DNA of 64,000 nucleotides from an uncultured Alphaproteobacteria bacterium (GCA_946481075.1 CAMLMC010000004.1:1-64000); one strand, 5' to 3'; shown: positions 8,865 to 20,093, counted from the first letter of the stretch. Numbers and translations: made by a program. Notes: generated by a model from the sequence alone, not told the origin.

Positions 8865-9692
8865 ATCGTCCAACGCTATTCTTTCGAATTCTTCCCCCCA
8901 AAGACCGCAGACGGCCTGAGCGCGCTGCAGGACACAGCCTCGAAGCTGGCTTCCTTTGATCCCTTGTTTATGACTGTGACATTTGGCGCCGGCGGATCTA
9001 CCCGCGATAGAACGCTCGATACGCTCAAATCATTGCAGAGCGTGGTTCAAAGCCCGCTGGCCTGTCACCTTACTTTCATCTCCCTGACGAAAACAGAGCT
9101 AAAATCCTATCTCGATACACTGATATCCATGAATATACGCCATATCGTGGCCCTTCGCGGCGATATGCCGGAAGGACTGCAATGGCCGCTCGATCAGGAC
9201 GCCGATTATTATCAATACACATCTGATTTTATCGAAGGCATAAAGGCTTACGGCGATTTTGATATATCGGTCGGCGCCTATCCGGAAAAACACCCCGATG
9301 CGCCCGATATCAACGCCGATATCATCGCCCTTAAAAAGAAATGCGAAGCCGGTGCGGACCGCGCCATCACGCAATTCTTTTTTGATCACGATGCCTATTC
9401 ACGGTTTCTGGAACGCGTGGCGCATGCCAGCATCTCCTGCCCCGTGGTTCCCGGTCTTTTGCCGATTACGAACTATGAGAACATGGTAAAATTCGCAGAA
9501 CGCTGCGGCGCCAGCGTTCCCCTTCATATTCGCGAGCGTTTCGAACGGTCGAAACCCGAGGATCATGACAAAGTGGCGCTCGAAATACTGGTCGCCCAGA
9601 TCGGCGACATGCGAATGCGGGGCGCGCCGCATTTACATTTTTATACCCTGAACAAGGCAGACCTTGTCAGCGACGCGCTCAAAAATATTTGA
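8865..9692 (+). CDS. metF: 5,10-methylenetetrahydrofolate reductase
   Basis: Reduces methylene-THF to methyl-THF, the methyl donor for MetE. The reading frame shows the whole family core: YSFEFFPPKTADGLS with the catalytic Glu, VTFGAGGSTRDRT, VALRGDMP, GAYPEKHPDA and ITQFFFD. The start is a puzzle. The conserved FEFFPPK lies at 8880-8903, yet the frame has TGA at 8838 and 8850 and no ATG, GTG or TTG before it. The first standard start in frame is TTG at 8964, which would drop the catalytic Glu. I place the start at an ATC (8865), 12 bases after AGGTGA, giving 275 residues, close to the family size. A frameshift or sequence error near 8850-8876 is the alternative. Confidence 0.8.
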   Translation: MVQRYSFEFFPPKTADGLSALQDTASKLASFDPLFMTVTFGAGGSTRDRTLDTLKSLQSVVQSPLACHLTFISLTKTELKSYLDTLISMNIRHIVALRGDMPEGLQWPLDQDADYYQYTSDFIEGIKAYGDFDISVGAYPEKHPDAPDINADIIALKKKCEAGADRAITQFFFDHDAYSRFLERVAHASISCPVVPGLLPITNYENMVKFAERCGASVPLHIRERFERSKPEDHDKVALEILVAQIGDMRMRGAPHLHFYTLNKADLVSDALKNI

Positions 9693-9721
9693 CGATTGCC
9701 ACATTATCTGCTTTGATCAAT

Positions 9722-9835
9722 CCATCATCGAGATCAGCCGAGGGACAGGCCCAAAGACGCTGAAGCAACCTGTAAAAGACAATACGTCTTGCAAGCAAGG
9801 TGCTAAATCCTGCGGCGATAGCCGGAAGATGAGAG
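9722..9835 (+). promoter_or_regulatory. SAM-I (S-box) riboswitch aptamer
   Basis: The S-box core is clear: GAGGGACAGGCCC, then GCAACC, GGTGCTAAATCCTGC, a P4 hairpin CGGC-GATA-GCCG, and GATGAG closing P1 with CATC at about 9725. P2 forms as CAGC/GCTG around a kink-turn-like CGA..GAC, and P3 has an AAGAC/GTCTT stem. It senses S-adenosylmethionine and lies in the leader of metB-metE. Confidence 0.92.
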
Positions 9836-9837
9836 AG

Positions 9838-9862
9838 CGCAGCTTTGTCATGCTGCATTTTA
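9838..9862 (+). terminator. Probable riboswitch expression-platform terminator
   Basis: GCAGC and GCTGC pair directly after the aptamer and are followed by ATTTTAT. The stem is short, so termination by this hairpin when SAM is bound is inferred from position. Confidence 0.45.
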
Positions 9863-9928
9863 TCGTCCTATCCGCATCCGCAGAATTTTGCATTCCTGCC
9901 CACCGGGACGGAACAAAGGACAATAGAC

Positions 9929-11134
9929 ATGACAACAAACCACGAAAAACCATTTGATTTGTGTACAATTGCGGCCCGTGCCGGAATTGGCGCGGACCTG
10001 CAACACGGCGCGGTCACACCCCCGCTTTATCTTTCCAGCAATTTCGAATTCGAAGGCTTCGGACGACCGCGCCCCTATGATTACACACGGTCCGGCAACC
10101 CCACCCGTGACCTTCTGGGCCGCGCCATCGCGGACCTTGAAGGGGGGCATCACGCGGTTATCACATCATCGGGCATGGCCGCGCTCGACCTCGTTCTGCA
10201 ACTGCTTGGGCCGGACGACCTTATCATCGTCCCCCATGACTGTTATGGCGGCACCTACAGGCTCGTCACCGCGCGCGCGAAGAAGGGCCACTTTAAAATC
10301 GCCTTTGCCAATCTAACCCTAAAGCAGAACCTGCCGCTTATACTATCGGCCAAGCCTAAACTTATTCTGGTCGAAACGCCGAGCAATCCGTTGCTGCGTA
10401 TTACAGATATCAAGGCCATCGCCCACGAAGCGAAGAAGCATGGAACTCTGGTGGTGGTCGACAACACCTTCCTGTCCCCTGTCTTACAAAAACCGTTCGA
10501 TTTCGGAGCGGATATCGTCGTCCATTCGACAACCAAATATCTGAACGGTCATAGCGATGTGGTCGGCGGGGCGGTTGTTTCCAAGACAAAGGAACTGTAT
10601 GAGAACCTGACATGGTGGGCCAATTGCCTCGGCACCACCGGCGCGCCGTTCGATTCGTTCTTAACTCTGCGCGGCCTTCGCACGCTGCCAGCCCGCATCC
10701 GCCAGCAAGATGAGACTGCTGGCGAGATTGCGCAATATCTGGCAGCGCATCCACAGGTTAGAAAGGTGTATTACCCCGGCCTGCGCGACCACGAAGGGCA
10801 CCAGATCGCCCGCATCCAGCAAAAAGGCTATGGCGCGATGCTGAGCTTTGAAATCGACGGCGGGGAGGCGGAAACCCGCGCCTTCATCGAATCCTTGCGC
10901 CTGTTCAGCTTTGCCGAATCGCTTGGCGGGTTCGAAAGCCTGATAGCGCATCCGGCCACCATGACTCATGCCGCGATGGATGAAACGGCGCGACAACGCG
11001 CCGGAATTGGCCGGAATCTGATCCGCCTGTCCATCGGCCTTGAAAGCCCGCAGGACTTGATTCGCGATCTGGAAAAGGCGCTCACCGCCAACGAGGATGC
11101 CCCGGCGCAAAGACGATTGTCTGCAACGTCCTGA
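9929..11134 (+). CDS. metB: Cystathionine gamma-synthase-type PLP enzyme
   Basis: Joins an activated homoserine with cysteine (or sulfide) in methionine synthesis. The 401-residue protein has the trans-sulfuration family signature with PLP lysine K203 in STTKYLNGHSDVVGG, YTRSGNPTRD, PHDCYGGTYRL and VVDNTFLSP. Overall it resembles enterobacterial MetB throughout. A MetZ-like O-succinylhomoserine sulfhydrylase or cystathionine beta-lyase role cannot be excluded from sequence alone. The ATG follows AAAGGA by 8 bases. It lies under a SAM-I riboswitch and 58 bases before metE. Confidence 0.88.
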   Translation: MTTNHEKPFDLCTIAARAGIGADLQHGAVTPPLYLSSNFEFEGFGRPRPYDYTRSGNPTRDLLGRAIADLEGGHHAVITSSGMAALDLVLQLLGPDDLIIVPHDCYGGTYRLVTARAKKGHFKIAFANLTLKQNLPLILSAKPKLILVETPSNPLLRITDIKAIAHEAKKHGTLVVVDNTFLSPVLQKPFDFGADIVVHSTTKYLNGHSDVVGGAVVSKTKELYENLTWWANCLGTTGAPFDSFLTLRGLRTLPARIRQQDETAGEIAQYLAAHPQVRKVYYPGLRDHEGHQIARIQQKGYGAMLSFEIDGGEAETRAFIESLRLFSFAESLGGFESLIAHPATMTHAAMDETARQRAGIGRNLIRLSIGLESPQDLIRDLEKALTANEDAPAQRRLSATS

Positions 11135-11192
11135 AACACTCGAACCAAACCTGAATTTATGCTAATCAAACAAGACGAAAAGGAGATCATCC

Positions 11193-13490
11193 ATGGTACT
11201 GGCCCTCAATCTGGGATTCCCCCGCATCGGCGTTAAACGTGAGCTCAAAAAAGCCACCGAAAGCTATTGGAAGGGTGAAATCACCCGCGACGAACTTTTT
11301 AAAACAGGCAAGGAATTACGCCTTCGCCACTGGAAGTTGCAAAAGGACGCCGGCATCGACCATGTACCGGTCAATGATTTTTCCTTTTATGACCATATTC
11401 TCGATGCCGCCTGCCTGCTCGGCGTCATTCCTGACCGTTACGACCTGAACGATCCTGATCTTTATTTCTCCATGGCGCGTGGCAGCCAGAAGAACGGGCA
11501 GGACGTTATCGCGATGGAGATGACGAAATGGTTCAATACGAATTATCACTATATCGTGCCGGAACTAAAAAAAGGGCAGGAGTTCAAAATCTCGACATCG
11601 AAGATTTTCGATGAGGCACAAGAAGCCCTTGATGCAGGCTTCTCACCCCTGCCTGTTCTCATCGGCCCTGTGTCTTTCCTGATGCTTGCCAAAAAGAACG
11701 CCGACTTCACCGATTGCCGATGCACCTTGGCGCCCGGCATTGCGGCGGCCTATATCGAAATCGCGCAGCGCCTCTTGAAACAGGGGATCAACTGGCTGCA
11801 ACTGGACGAGCCATGCCTCGCGCTCGATCTCGAAGAACGCTACAAAGGCGCTTACAAATCCATCTACGGCATGATCAAGGCGGCCGTGCCGGAGATTCAT
11901 ATTTTCGTGCCAACCTATTTCGATGGCCTGCGGGACAATCTTGATCTTGCCTTCTCGCTTCCCGTTGAGGCGATCGGCGTCGACCTTGTCCGCGCACCGG
12001 ATCAATTCGATGCGGTTATTGCCAAGGCCAAGGAAACGGGCAAGCATCTGGTCCTCGGCCTTGTCGATGGCCGCAATATCTGGAAAAATGATTTATCGGA
12101 TAGCCTTGCCAAGATTGAAAAGGCCAAGGCCACGCTCGGCGATAATATTTCCATCTCCGGCAGCTGCTCCCTCCTCCACACGCCGATCGACCTTACGGAA
12201 GAAAAGAAACTTGATCCTGAGGTGCGAAGCTGGATGGCCTACGCGACACAAAAACTGGACGAGGTCGCAACACTCGCAAAGGCCGCCAAGGAAGGCCGTC
12301 ATGCCGTGATCGCGCAGCTCGCCGCCAGCGATGCCGTCGTGGAGAGCCGCAGAACGTCAAAACTAATTCATAACGACGCGGTCAAAAAACGTCTTTCTGC
12401 CGTTACGCCGGATCAGGCCAAACGCAAGAGCCCGTTCGCAACACGCAAGACGTTACAGCAAGCGGATCTCAAGCTTCCCTCGTTCCCCACCACAACCATC
12501 GGCTCTTTCCCGCAGACAACCGAAATCCGCAATGCCCGCGCCGCCTATAAGAAAGGCCAGCTGCATGAAAGCGATTACATCGCCGCGATGAAAAAGGAAA
12601 TCGAAGGCGTGGTGCGGTATCAGGAAAAGGCCGGGATCGACGTCCTCGTCCATGGCGAGGCGGAACGCAACGACATGGTTGAATATTTCGGTGAACAGCT
12701 TGACGGTTTTGCCTTTTCCCAAAATGGCTGGGTGCAATCCTACGGATCCCGCTACGTCAAACCGCCAATCATCTATGGCGATGTGTCGCGGCCGCGGGCC
12801 ATGACGGTAGAATGGTCGAAATATGCCCAAAGCCTGACCGATCTTCCGATGAAGGGCATGCTGACCGGGCCGATTACCATCCTCTGCTGGTCTTTTGTCC
12901 GCAACGATCAGGGGCGCGATGTCACGGCAAAACAAATCGCCCTTGCCATTCGGGATGAAGTCACCGATCTGGAAAAAGCCGGTATAAAGGTGGTCCAGAT
13001 TGACGAACCTGCCTTGCGTGAAGGCCTGCCGCTCCGCGAGGCAGACCGCCCCGCCTATCTCGATTGGGCGGTGGAGGCGTTCCGCTTATCGGCGTCATCG
13101 GTTGCCGACACAACCCAGATCCATACCCATATGTGTTACGCGGAATTCAACGATATCATCGATTCGATCGGCGCACTCGATGCCGACGTGATTTCGATTG
13201 AAACATCGCGTAGCCAGATGGAATTGCTCGATGCGTTCGGTACCTATAAATACCCGAACGATATCGGACCCGGCGTTTATGATATTCATTCCCCGCGCGT
13301 CCCCTCTGTCGAAGAAATGGTTGTTCTGCTCGAGAAGGCCGCGAAGGTTATTCCGGCAACGCAGCTTTGGGTCAATCCGGATTGCGGCCTGAAAACCCGC
13401 GGCTGGCCCGAAACAAAAGCGGCACTGGAAAACATGGTAGAGGCCGCAAAGCGATTGCGCGAAAAATACAAAGGCGAAAAAGCCGCCTGA
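11193..13490 (+). CDS. metE: Cobalamin-independent methionine synthase
   Basis: Transfers the methyl group of methyl-THF-polyglutamate to homocysteine without vitamin B12. The 765-residue length is standard for MetE. Seen: N-terminal [16 protein letters not shown], the duplicated barrel start [10 protein letters not shown] near residue 430, and C-terminal zinc-ligand motifs [11 protein letters not shown] and [26 protein letters not shown] precedes the ATG. Likely co-transcribed with metB and repressed by SAM through the shared leader; metF upstream supplies its substrate. Confidence 0.97.
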   Translation: MVLALNLGFPRIGVKRELKKATESYWKGEITRDELFKTGKELRLRHWKLQKDAGIDHVPVNDFSFYDHILDAACLLGVIPDRYDLNDPDLYFSMARGSQKNGQDVIAMEMTKWFNTNYHYIVPELKKGQEFKISTSKIFDEAQEALDAGFSPLPVLIGPVSFLMLAKKNADFTDCRCTLAPGIAAAYIEIAQRLLKQGINWLQLDEPCLALDLEERYKGAYKSIYGMIKAAVPEIHIFVPTYFDGLRDNLDLAFSLPVEAIGVDLVRAPDQFDAVIAKAKETGKHLVLGLVDGRNIWKNDLSDSLAKIEKAKATLGDNISISGSCSLLHTPIDLTEEKKLDPEVRSWMAYATQKLDEVATLAKAAKEGRHAVIAQLAASDAVVESRRTSKLIHNDAVKKRLSAVTPDQAKRKSPFATRKTLQQADLKLPSFPTTTIGSFPQTTEIRNARAAYKKGQLHESDYIAAMKKEIEGVVRYQEKAGIDVLVHGEAERNDMVEYFGEQLDGFAFSQNGWVQSYGSRYVKPPIIYGDVSRPRAMTVEWSKYAQSLTDLPMKGMLTGPITILCWSFVRNDQGRDVTAKQIALAIRDEVTDLEKAGIKVVQIDEPALREGLPLREADRPAYLDWAVEAFRLSASSVADTTQIHTHMCYAEFNDIIDSIGALDADVISIETSRSQMELLDAFGTYKYPNDIGPGVYDIHSPRVPSVEEMVVLLEKAAKVIPATQLWVNPDCGLKTRGWPETKAALENMVEAAKRLREKYKGEKAA

Positions 13491-13493
13491 AAT

Positions 13494-13526
13494 AAAAAAA
13501 GCCGGACACTCTGTCCGGCTTTTTCT
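13494..13526. terminator. Bidirectional terminator between metE and the MarR-like gene
   Basis: AAAAAAAGCCGGAC, loop ACTCT, GTCCGGCTTTTT. A-run and T-run on opposite sides allow it to serve both convergent genes. Confidence 0.9.
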
Positions 13527-13539
13527 AACGGCGCATAAA

Positions 13540-13863
13540 TTAGAGCGCCTTTTCCAGTTTTTCTACCAGCTTCTTGCCCTTGGCCGACAAGAACAATTCC
13601 TTGCGGCGGCGATCATCCTTGGCGCTGCGTACAGCGATAAGGCCATACGGTTTTCCCATACGGCGTGCATTGGAAAGCGCGCCGATCGTGCGGGACATAA
13701 CCGACATGGAAATGCCTGTGCGTTCCGCGACATCTTTTAAGGATATTCCTTCTTCGGCCGCGATCTCTGCGAATACCAGCACCCACTGGATTGGGAATTC
13801 GGGATCAATCGCCGTCAGTTCCTGTAATATGCCTTGCAGTTTCTTCAGTTTTTTTGTGGTCAT
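13540..13863 (-). CDS. MarR-like winged-helix regulator
   Basis: A 107-residue protein with a winged-helix core: [24 protein letters not shown] reads as helix-turn-helix, followed by a wing with [23 protein letters not shown], typical of MarR family proteins. It is shorter than most MarR proteins (about 140), with reduced N-terminal dimerisation helices. Alone between metE and a gene of unknown function; its target is unknown. Confidence 0.8.
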   Translation of the reverse strand: MTTKKLKKLQGILQELTAIDPEFPIQWVLVFAEIAAEEGISLKDVAERTGISMSVMSRTIGALSNARRMGKPYGLIAVRSAKDDRRRKELFLSAKGKKLVEKLEKAL

Positions 13864-14069
13864 TGGCTGCCCTTCTTATTGGTGTCCATTTTCCTGATGT
13901 GAATATGAGCTGAGTATATGGCACATCCAAAATGGTTTCGCAACGGTAACTTGTCCGTTTGAGAAGCGGCCAAAAGCCGAAATCCTTGTTTAATTCCATC
14001 GATATGGAACGAACTTTCCCCAATTTAATTAAAATAACCATGATATTTCCCCACTTGAATAAAATAGAT

Positions 14070-14411
14070 TTATGATGCCAACCGTTTTGTAATGCCGTAA
14101 TTGGGCAGAGATTCGATATAGTTTTTGAATATTTCAATTCTGCCACGTTTTACTTGCCGGTAATTGTGCACTGCCTTGCGTGCCTCATGCCGCATCGCAA
14201 TAGCTCTGGCTTTGACATAGGGGCGGATGCGGGGATGAACGGGGAGTTCAAGCGCCTTTTCCCAGTCTTTCATTTCCCGCAAGAACCAAAGGGCTTTTTC
14301 CTTGCTCTCCTTCTCTTCCTTGGAAAGTAAAAGCAGGTCGAGCAATTGCAGCCCCTGTGTGCTGCCTGAATCCATCATCCGGTAATAGTCGCCTTTTTTA
14401 TTTCGAAACAT
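14070..14411 (-). CDS. Protein of unknown function
   Basis: A 113-residue, basic, probably all-helical soluble protein with no signal peptide and no family I recognise. AAGGAG six bases before the ATG at 14411 supports translation. It contains ALWFLREMKDWEKALELP and ends RIEIFKNYIESLPNYGITKR. Single gene; its upstream region is AT-rich. Confidence 0.65.
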   Translation of the reverse strand: MFRNKKGDYYRMMDSGSTQGLQLLDLLLLSKEEKESKEKALWFLREMKDWEKALELPVHPRIRPYVKARAIAMRHEARKAVHNYRQVKRGRIEIFKNYIESLPNYGITKRLAS

Positions 14412-14533
14412 AGAATACTCCTTTAGGTTGCTTTGAGGCCGCCTTTATTGCCTTTACTTGTTTAAGAAAAGGTTTAATGCGACCAATACGTTCGACCTCT
14501 TAGGGATAGGTTTTCTTGCAAAAACGGAAAGCT

Positions 14534-15139
14534 TCAGGCGTATCGACCTATAGTTGCTTTCAGAAACCGGATGTCCTGCTCCCACTCCGGATCATTGGCG
14601 CCGCCCGGAATATGGCGGCTTCCCCAGATCAGCCCGTTGTGTGTAAAGATTATGGGACGGGATAGGCCACGAACAAGCACGGGCCGCGGGGCCAGGGGAA
14701 TATTAACCTCCCCCAGATGATTATAAACCGCGCCATCAAACATATCGATTTCATCATAATCGCTGGCAAACAGGCTGGGGCAGGAAAAGACGGCATGGCC
14801 CATGTTGCATTGCCGCAGAATAGATCCTGACAGATGGGTGCCGGTGAAATTTGCGCCCCGGCAATCGCTTTGTGCAAGGCATGCGGCCTGCAAGTCGGCC
14901 GCGCGAAAATCTGCGTCTCTCAGGTTCGCATCGGCCATATCCACGCCCCGGCAATCCGCGCCCCAGAACGATGCGCCGGGGGCCTTTATGCCATCCAGCT
15001 TTGCATGATAAAGCTTCCTTTTGCGAAAATCCCCATGGGACAGGTCCGCGCCTGCCGCCACCGCCTCTTCCAGAGTCGCCTTAAAGGTTGTTTCGGTGCT
15101 TTTGTATAAGATCAGGCCGCTTATAGACTGTATAATCAT
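14534..15139 (-). CDS. Pentapeptide-repeat protein
   Basis: A 201-residue protein with about 15 tandem A(D/N)LXX-type pentapeptides at residues 30-120 (ADANLRDADFRAADLQAACL) that should fold into a right-handed beta helix. The C-terminal part (residues 130-201) lacks repeats and has FTHNGLIWGSRHIPGG, a tail also seen on phage-linked pentapeptide proteins from memory. Some family members mimic DNA and protect gyrase; nothing here shows that role. An imperfect palindrome lies 25 bases upstream of the start. Confidence 0.8.
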   Translation of the reverse strand: MIIQSISGLILYKSTETTFKATLEEAVAAGADLSHGDFRKRKLYHAKLDGIKAPGASFWGADCRGVDMADANLRDADFRAADLQAACLAQSDCRGANFTGTHLSGSILRQCNMGHAVFSCPSLFASDYDEIDMFDGAVYNHLGEVNIPLAPRPVLVRGLSRPIIFTHNGLIWGSRHIPGGANDPEWEQDIRFLKATIGRYA

Positions 15140-15164
15140 TTCTACCCCACATAGATGTTACATA

Positions 15165-15188
15165 CCAACTATACATGTAGTTAGTTGG
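15165..15188. promoter_or_regulatory. Imperfect palindrome upstream of the pentapeptide gene
   Basis: CCAACTA and TAGTTGG-type arms flank TACATGTA-like sequence, about 26 bases upstream of the start codon. Possible operator; no regulator identified. Confidence 0.3.
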
Positions 15189-15222
15189 CATTGATCAACA
15201 ATGTCAAGATAATTTTAATGAT

Positions 15223-16524
15223 TTATTTTCGTTGCAAGACGGCGGCGAAAAACCCATCCGTTCCATGGTCTTTGGGAAGAAGGCGCATAAACGGGCCTTG
15301 GCAGGGCGGCGCAATCCCGATTTCACCGCAAACGGCAGGAAACGGCACAAGGATATAATCGTCATGGCGGGCCAAGAAGCCTTCCACCTGACGCTCGTTT
15401 TCCTCGGGGAAAAGCGAGCAGGTGGCATAAACCAGACGGCCACCAGATTTCACTTTGTCCGCCACACGATCCAGAATATCCGATTGGGACGCCAGTATTT
15501 CTTCCAGCTTCGGCCCATAAAAACGCCAGCGCAGATCAGGATTGCGCCGCCATGTTCCGCTCGACGAACACGGTGCGTCGACCAGGACGACATCCATGGT
15601 GCCCTTCTGGCGGCGCAGCCATTTACGGTGCTGCTCGTCGGCGAGGCTGCGAAGCTCGATATTGTGAATGCCGGCCTTTTTGTAGCGCACTTTGCCTTTT
15701 TCAAGGCGTGACGAATCATTGTCCATCGCGACAAGATTGCCCTTGTTTTCCATGAGGGCCGCCAGCACCAGCGTTTTACCGCCGCCGCCAGCGCAATAAT
15801 CGAGGATACGCATGCCGGGCTTTGCTCCGCTCAAAAGACCTATAAGCTGCGATCCTTCGTCCTGAATCTCTACAAGACCTGTGCGGAACGCCTTGGTATC
15901 GCCCATATAGGGCTTTCCCTCCACGCGCAAACCCACGGGGGAATAAGGCGTTTTGTGCGTGCGGATTTTATCCTTACGCAATATCTCGATCGCTTCCTCC
16001 ACGCTGCCTTTCATCGTGTTGACGCGTAGGTCTAATGGCGCAGGATCAATCATCGCGGAAAGTTGCGCTTCGAACGCATCGCCAAACAAATCGCGCAGCT
16101 TGCCTTCCGCCCAGTCCGGGCATTCGCAGCGAACGACATCCGGCATAGACGGATCATTCATGCCCCGCCCTTGCAGGAACACGGCGAACCCTTGCTCGGC
16201 ATCGTTCATCGGCGAAGCTTCGTATTTCCCCTCGATGAAGATTTCGCGAAGCTCATCGAGCGTCTTGCCATCGTTCAAAACAAGATCGGCAATCATGCGG
16301 GCGCGGGCGTTGTCTTCCATTCCACCCTGTTCAATCCACCATCCAAGACGCGCCTGCGCCCGTTTGATGCGATAGACGCGCTCGACAATATCCGCGCGGT
16401 CCTTGGAGCCGATGAAACGGCGCGTGGCCATAAAGTCACGCACGACATGATCCATGGGAATGCGCCCGTTTTGGATGCGGGAAAGAAGATCGATAGAGCT
16501 GGAGATACGGGCGGCCGGTTTCAT
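15223..16524 (-). CDS. RsmB/NOP family RNA (cytosine-C5) methyltransferase
   Basis: SAM-dependent methyltransferase acting on rRNA, most likely 16S rRNA C967-type. The 433-residue protein has an N-terminal NusB-like helical domain (about 1-130) and a Rossmann core with LDYCAGGGGKTL (SAM binding), VLVDAPCSSSGTWRRNPD (motif IV Cys) and YATCSLFPEENERQV (motif VI catalytic Cys). Start at 16524 chosen because homology begins at MKPAARISSS; sequence upstream in frame looks non-coding and overlaps a terminator. Confidence 0.9.
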   Translation of the reverse strand: MKPAARISSSIDLLSRIQNGRIPMDHVVRDFMATRRFIGSKDRADIVERVYRIKRAQARLGWWIEQGGMEDNARARMIADLVLNDGKTLDELREIFIEGKYEASPMNDAEQGFAVFLQGRGMNDPSMPDVVRCECPDWAEGKLRDLFGDAFEAQLSAMIDPAPLDLRVNTMKGSVEEAIEILRKDKIRTHKTPYSPVGLRVEGKPYMGDTKAFRTGLVEIQDEGSQLIGLLSGAKPGMRILDYCAGGGGKTLVLAALMENKGNLVAMDNDSSRLEKGKVRYKKAGIHNIELRSLADEQHRKWLRRQKGTMDVVLVDAPCSSSGTWRRNPDLRWRFYGPKLEEILASQSDILDRVADKVKSGGRLVYATCSLFPEENERQVEGFLARHDDYILVPFPAVCGEIGIAPPCQGPFMRLLPKDHGTDGFFAAVLQRK

Positions 16525-16565
16525 GGAATGGGGTTTACCTTGTTTTCGACCCGGATGGAAAGAAT

Positions 16566-16597
16566 AAAAAAACCTGCCGCGTTGCCGGGGCAGGTTT
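16566..16597 (-). terminator. Terminator of the small acidic secreted-protein gene
   Basis: On the minus strand AAACCTGCCC pairs with GGCAGGTTT and ends in a T-run, about 20 bases past the stop at 16618. Confidence 0.8.
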
Positions 16598-16617
16598 CCT
16601 GAAAGTGACAAACCCGA

Positions 16618-16851
16618 TTAGTGGGCGTGGCCATCGCCTTCTGTGTGCTCTTCAGCAGCTTCTTCAGCCGGAACTTCGGCAGGAGCGGCTTCGCCTTCGG
16701 CGGCGGCGTCAACAGCGGCCTCTTCAGCCGGGGTCGCAACTTCTTCTGTTGCGGCAGGAGCGGCTTCTTCGGCTTGTGCCTGGAAAGCGTAGTAAGCAGG
16801 AGCGGCGGCGATCAGGCCGGCAGCAGCCAGCATCAGGACATATTTGTTCAT
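16618..16851 (-). CDS. Small secreted Ala/Glu-rich protein
   Basis: A 77-residue protein with a clear signal peptide (MNKYVLMLAAAGLIAAAPAY, cleavage probably after AQA) and a mature part made almost only of Ala, Glu, Pro and Thr, ending HTEGDGHAH. It should be disordered and acidic in the periplasm; the terminal histidines could bind metal, which is inference. GGAGAG lies before the ATG and it has its own terminator, so it is a real transcription unit. No family recognised. Confidence 0.65.
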   Translation of the reverse strand: MNKYVLMLAAAGLIAAAPAYYAFQAQAEEAAPAATEEVATPAEEAAVDAAAEGEAAPAEVPAEEAAEEHTEGDGHAH

Positions 16852-16980
16852 AAATTTCTCTCCGAGAAGATAAGTGTTTGATACTTTGGGGAACCCCGAA
16901 AGCGTTGCCCAACTATGACATGTTTGTATGACAATTCAAGGGGGTGGGGCACAGGCGGGCGAAATATTTTTCAAAAAGAA

Positions 16981-17006
16981 AAGGTCCGGCATTGCGGCCG
17001 GACCTT
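16981..17006 (-). terminator. Terminator of the second small secreted-protein gene
   Basis: AAGGTCCGGC and GCCGGACCTT pair around ATTGC; the minus-strand product ends in TTTTCTTTTT. Confidence 0.8.
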
Positions 17007-17026
17007 CCCAGGCGATTAAGCCGGTA

Positions 17027-17302
17027 TTACTTGACGAGTTTGCCGTCTTTTGTCGTGGCTGTCGTGCCGTCTTTGAATGTGTGTGTGCCATCCGGAGCCG
17101 GTGTTTCAGCACCATCAGCGCCAACAACGAAAACTTCTTCGCCTTTTACGACAACTTTTGTGCCATCGGCCAGTTCATTCTCAACAACTGCTACTTCAGC
17201 AGCAGGAGCTTCGGCAGCAGCCGGAGCAGCTTCTTCAGCTTTTACCAGTGTAGGGGCGGACAGTACGGCCGCGGCGGCGGCCAGCATTACGAACTTTTTC
17301 AT
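17027..17302 (-). CDS. Small secreted protein of unknown function
   Basis: A 91-residue protein with a signal peptide (MKKFVMLAAAAAVLSAPTLVKA) and an Ala/Glu-rich linker followed by a short beta-prone region with two alike segments, LADGTKVVVKGEEVFVV and FKDGTTATTKDGKLVK. AAGGAG precedes the ATG. It is adjacent to, and compositionally like, the small secreted gene at 16618-16851, but each has its own terminator. No family recognised. Confidence 0.65.
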   Translation of the reverse strand: MKKFVMLAAAAAVLSAPTLVKAEEAAPAAAEAPAAEVAVVENELADGTKVVVKGEEVFVVGADGAETPAPDGTHTFKDGTTATTKDGKLVK

Positions 17303-17487
17303 ATGGTTTTCTCCTTAATCGCCTTGAGCACAATTGCCCTTGGATCGATATGATCTATGAATGGAATTTTGGGAAAAACAAGGGGGGAGAGGCATGAATA
17401 CAAAATTTATTTTTCATCCCGCCCCCAATCATGGCAAAAGTATGTCGCAAACCAAGTATATGTGTGGCAAAGACCGATTCTGTCTAA

Positions 17488-18024
17488 TCACGCGGTGCGC
17501 AAGGCGGCCGTGTCCTTCCACCCATAGCAAATCTCCTTGAGCTTGCTCGGCCCTATTTCGACCATCTTGTTGCCGATCTTCTGGCCGCCCATTTTTTCAT
17601 AGAACGCCTTGGCGCGGGCATTGCCGTCCAGAACCCAAAGACAGATTGAGGAATGTTTTCGGGCCTTCAGTTCGCAGGCCGCATGTTTAATGAGGGCCGT
17701 ACCGATCCCTTTGCGCCAGAAATCGGGATGGAGGTAGAGGGCGTAGATTTCACCGGAATGGGAAGGGCGGATCGGGGATGACCCGGGCGGCGGCGTCTTG
17801 GTCCGGCCAATCACCACGAATCCGGCAGGCCTGCCCTCTTCCTCCGCCAGAAAAACTTCGCTCTCCCCCGCAGACATCCAGTTCTGCCAGTCCCTGATAC
17901 GCTGTTCGACGCTCAAACTCTCAAGGTAGGCTTGATCGACCAGCCCGCCATAAGCCGCCTTCCAGCCTTCGATATGAAGGGTGGCGATGGCCGGAATGTC
18001 ATCTTGCGTGGCGGGGCGGATCAT
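17488..18024 (-). CDS. GNAT family N-acetyltransferase
   Basis: Acetyl-CoA-dependent acetyltransferase of 178 residues. Seen: N-terminal MIRPATQDDIPAIATLH, the motif A strand-helix IYALYLHPDFWRKGIGTALI with the R-x-x-G-x-G acetyl-CoA loop, and C-terminal LWVLDGNARAKAFYEKMGG. Substrate unknown. Start at 18024 places the fold at residue 1; ten further codons upstream are possible. Confidence 0.88.
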   Translation of the reverse strand: MIRPATQDDIPAIATLHIEGWKAAYGGLVDQAYLESLSVEQRIRDWQNWMSAGESEVFLAEEEGRPAGFVVIGRTKTPPPGSSPIRPSHSGEIYALYLHPDFWRKGIGTALIKHAACELKARKHSSICLWVLDGNARAKAFYEKMGGQKIGNKMVEIGPSKLKEICYGWKDTAALRTA

Positions 18025-18069
18025 GGGAAGCTTCTTTCTTAATTTATATAGCAAGGAACCATAACAACC

Positions 18070-18249
18070 ATGGCACAGAAATCCAATACCGCCCTCCTCA
18101 CCATCATCGCCGTTGTCCTGATCGGCATTCTCGGCATCATCGTCTATAAGAGCTTCATCGAGAAGACGCCGGAAGAAAAGATGGCGGATTCGATCAGCGA
18201 GACGATCGAGAATATCGGCGACGCTGTCGGCGCACCCAAAAACAACTAA
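18070..18249 (+). CDS. Small single-pass membrane protein
   Basis: A 59-residue protein with one hydrophobic segment (TALLTIIAVVLIGILGIIVY, residues 7-26) followed by a charged amphipathic stretch (EKTPEEKMADSISETIENIG). AAGGA lies about 12 bases before the ATG. The composition and clean frame support coding, and it stops 12 bases before the end of the convergent guaB. Function unknown. Confidence 0.65.
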   Translation: MAQKSNTALLTIIAVVLIGILGIIVYKSFIEKTPEEKMADSISETIENIGDAVGAPKNN

Positions 18250-18261
18250 GGCCCTCCGGCC

Positions 18262-20093
<1,832 letters not shown>

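Noticed and set aside
8771..8959. Frame running into the metF start region
   Set aside because: It carries the same DNA as FEFFPPK in the wrong frame (RILPPKDRRR) and has no protein-like content, though it would matter if a frameshift were shown.
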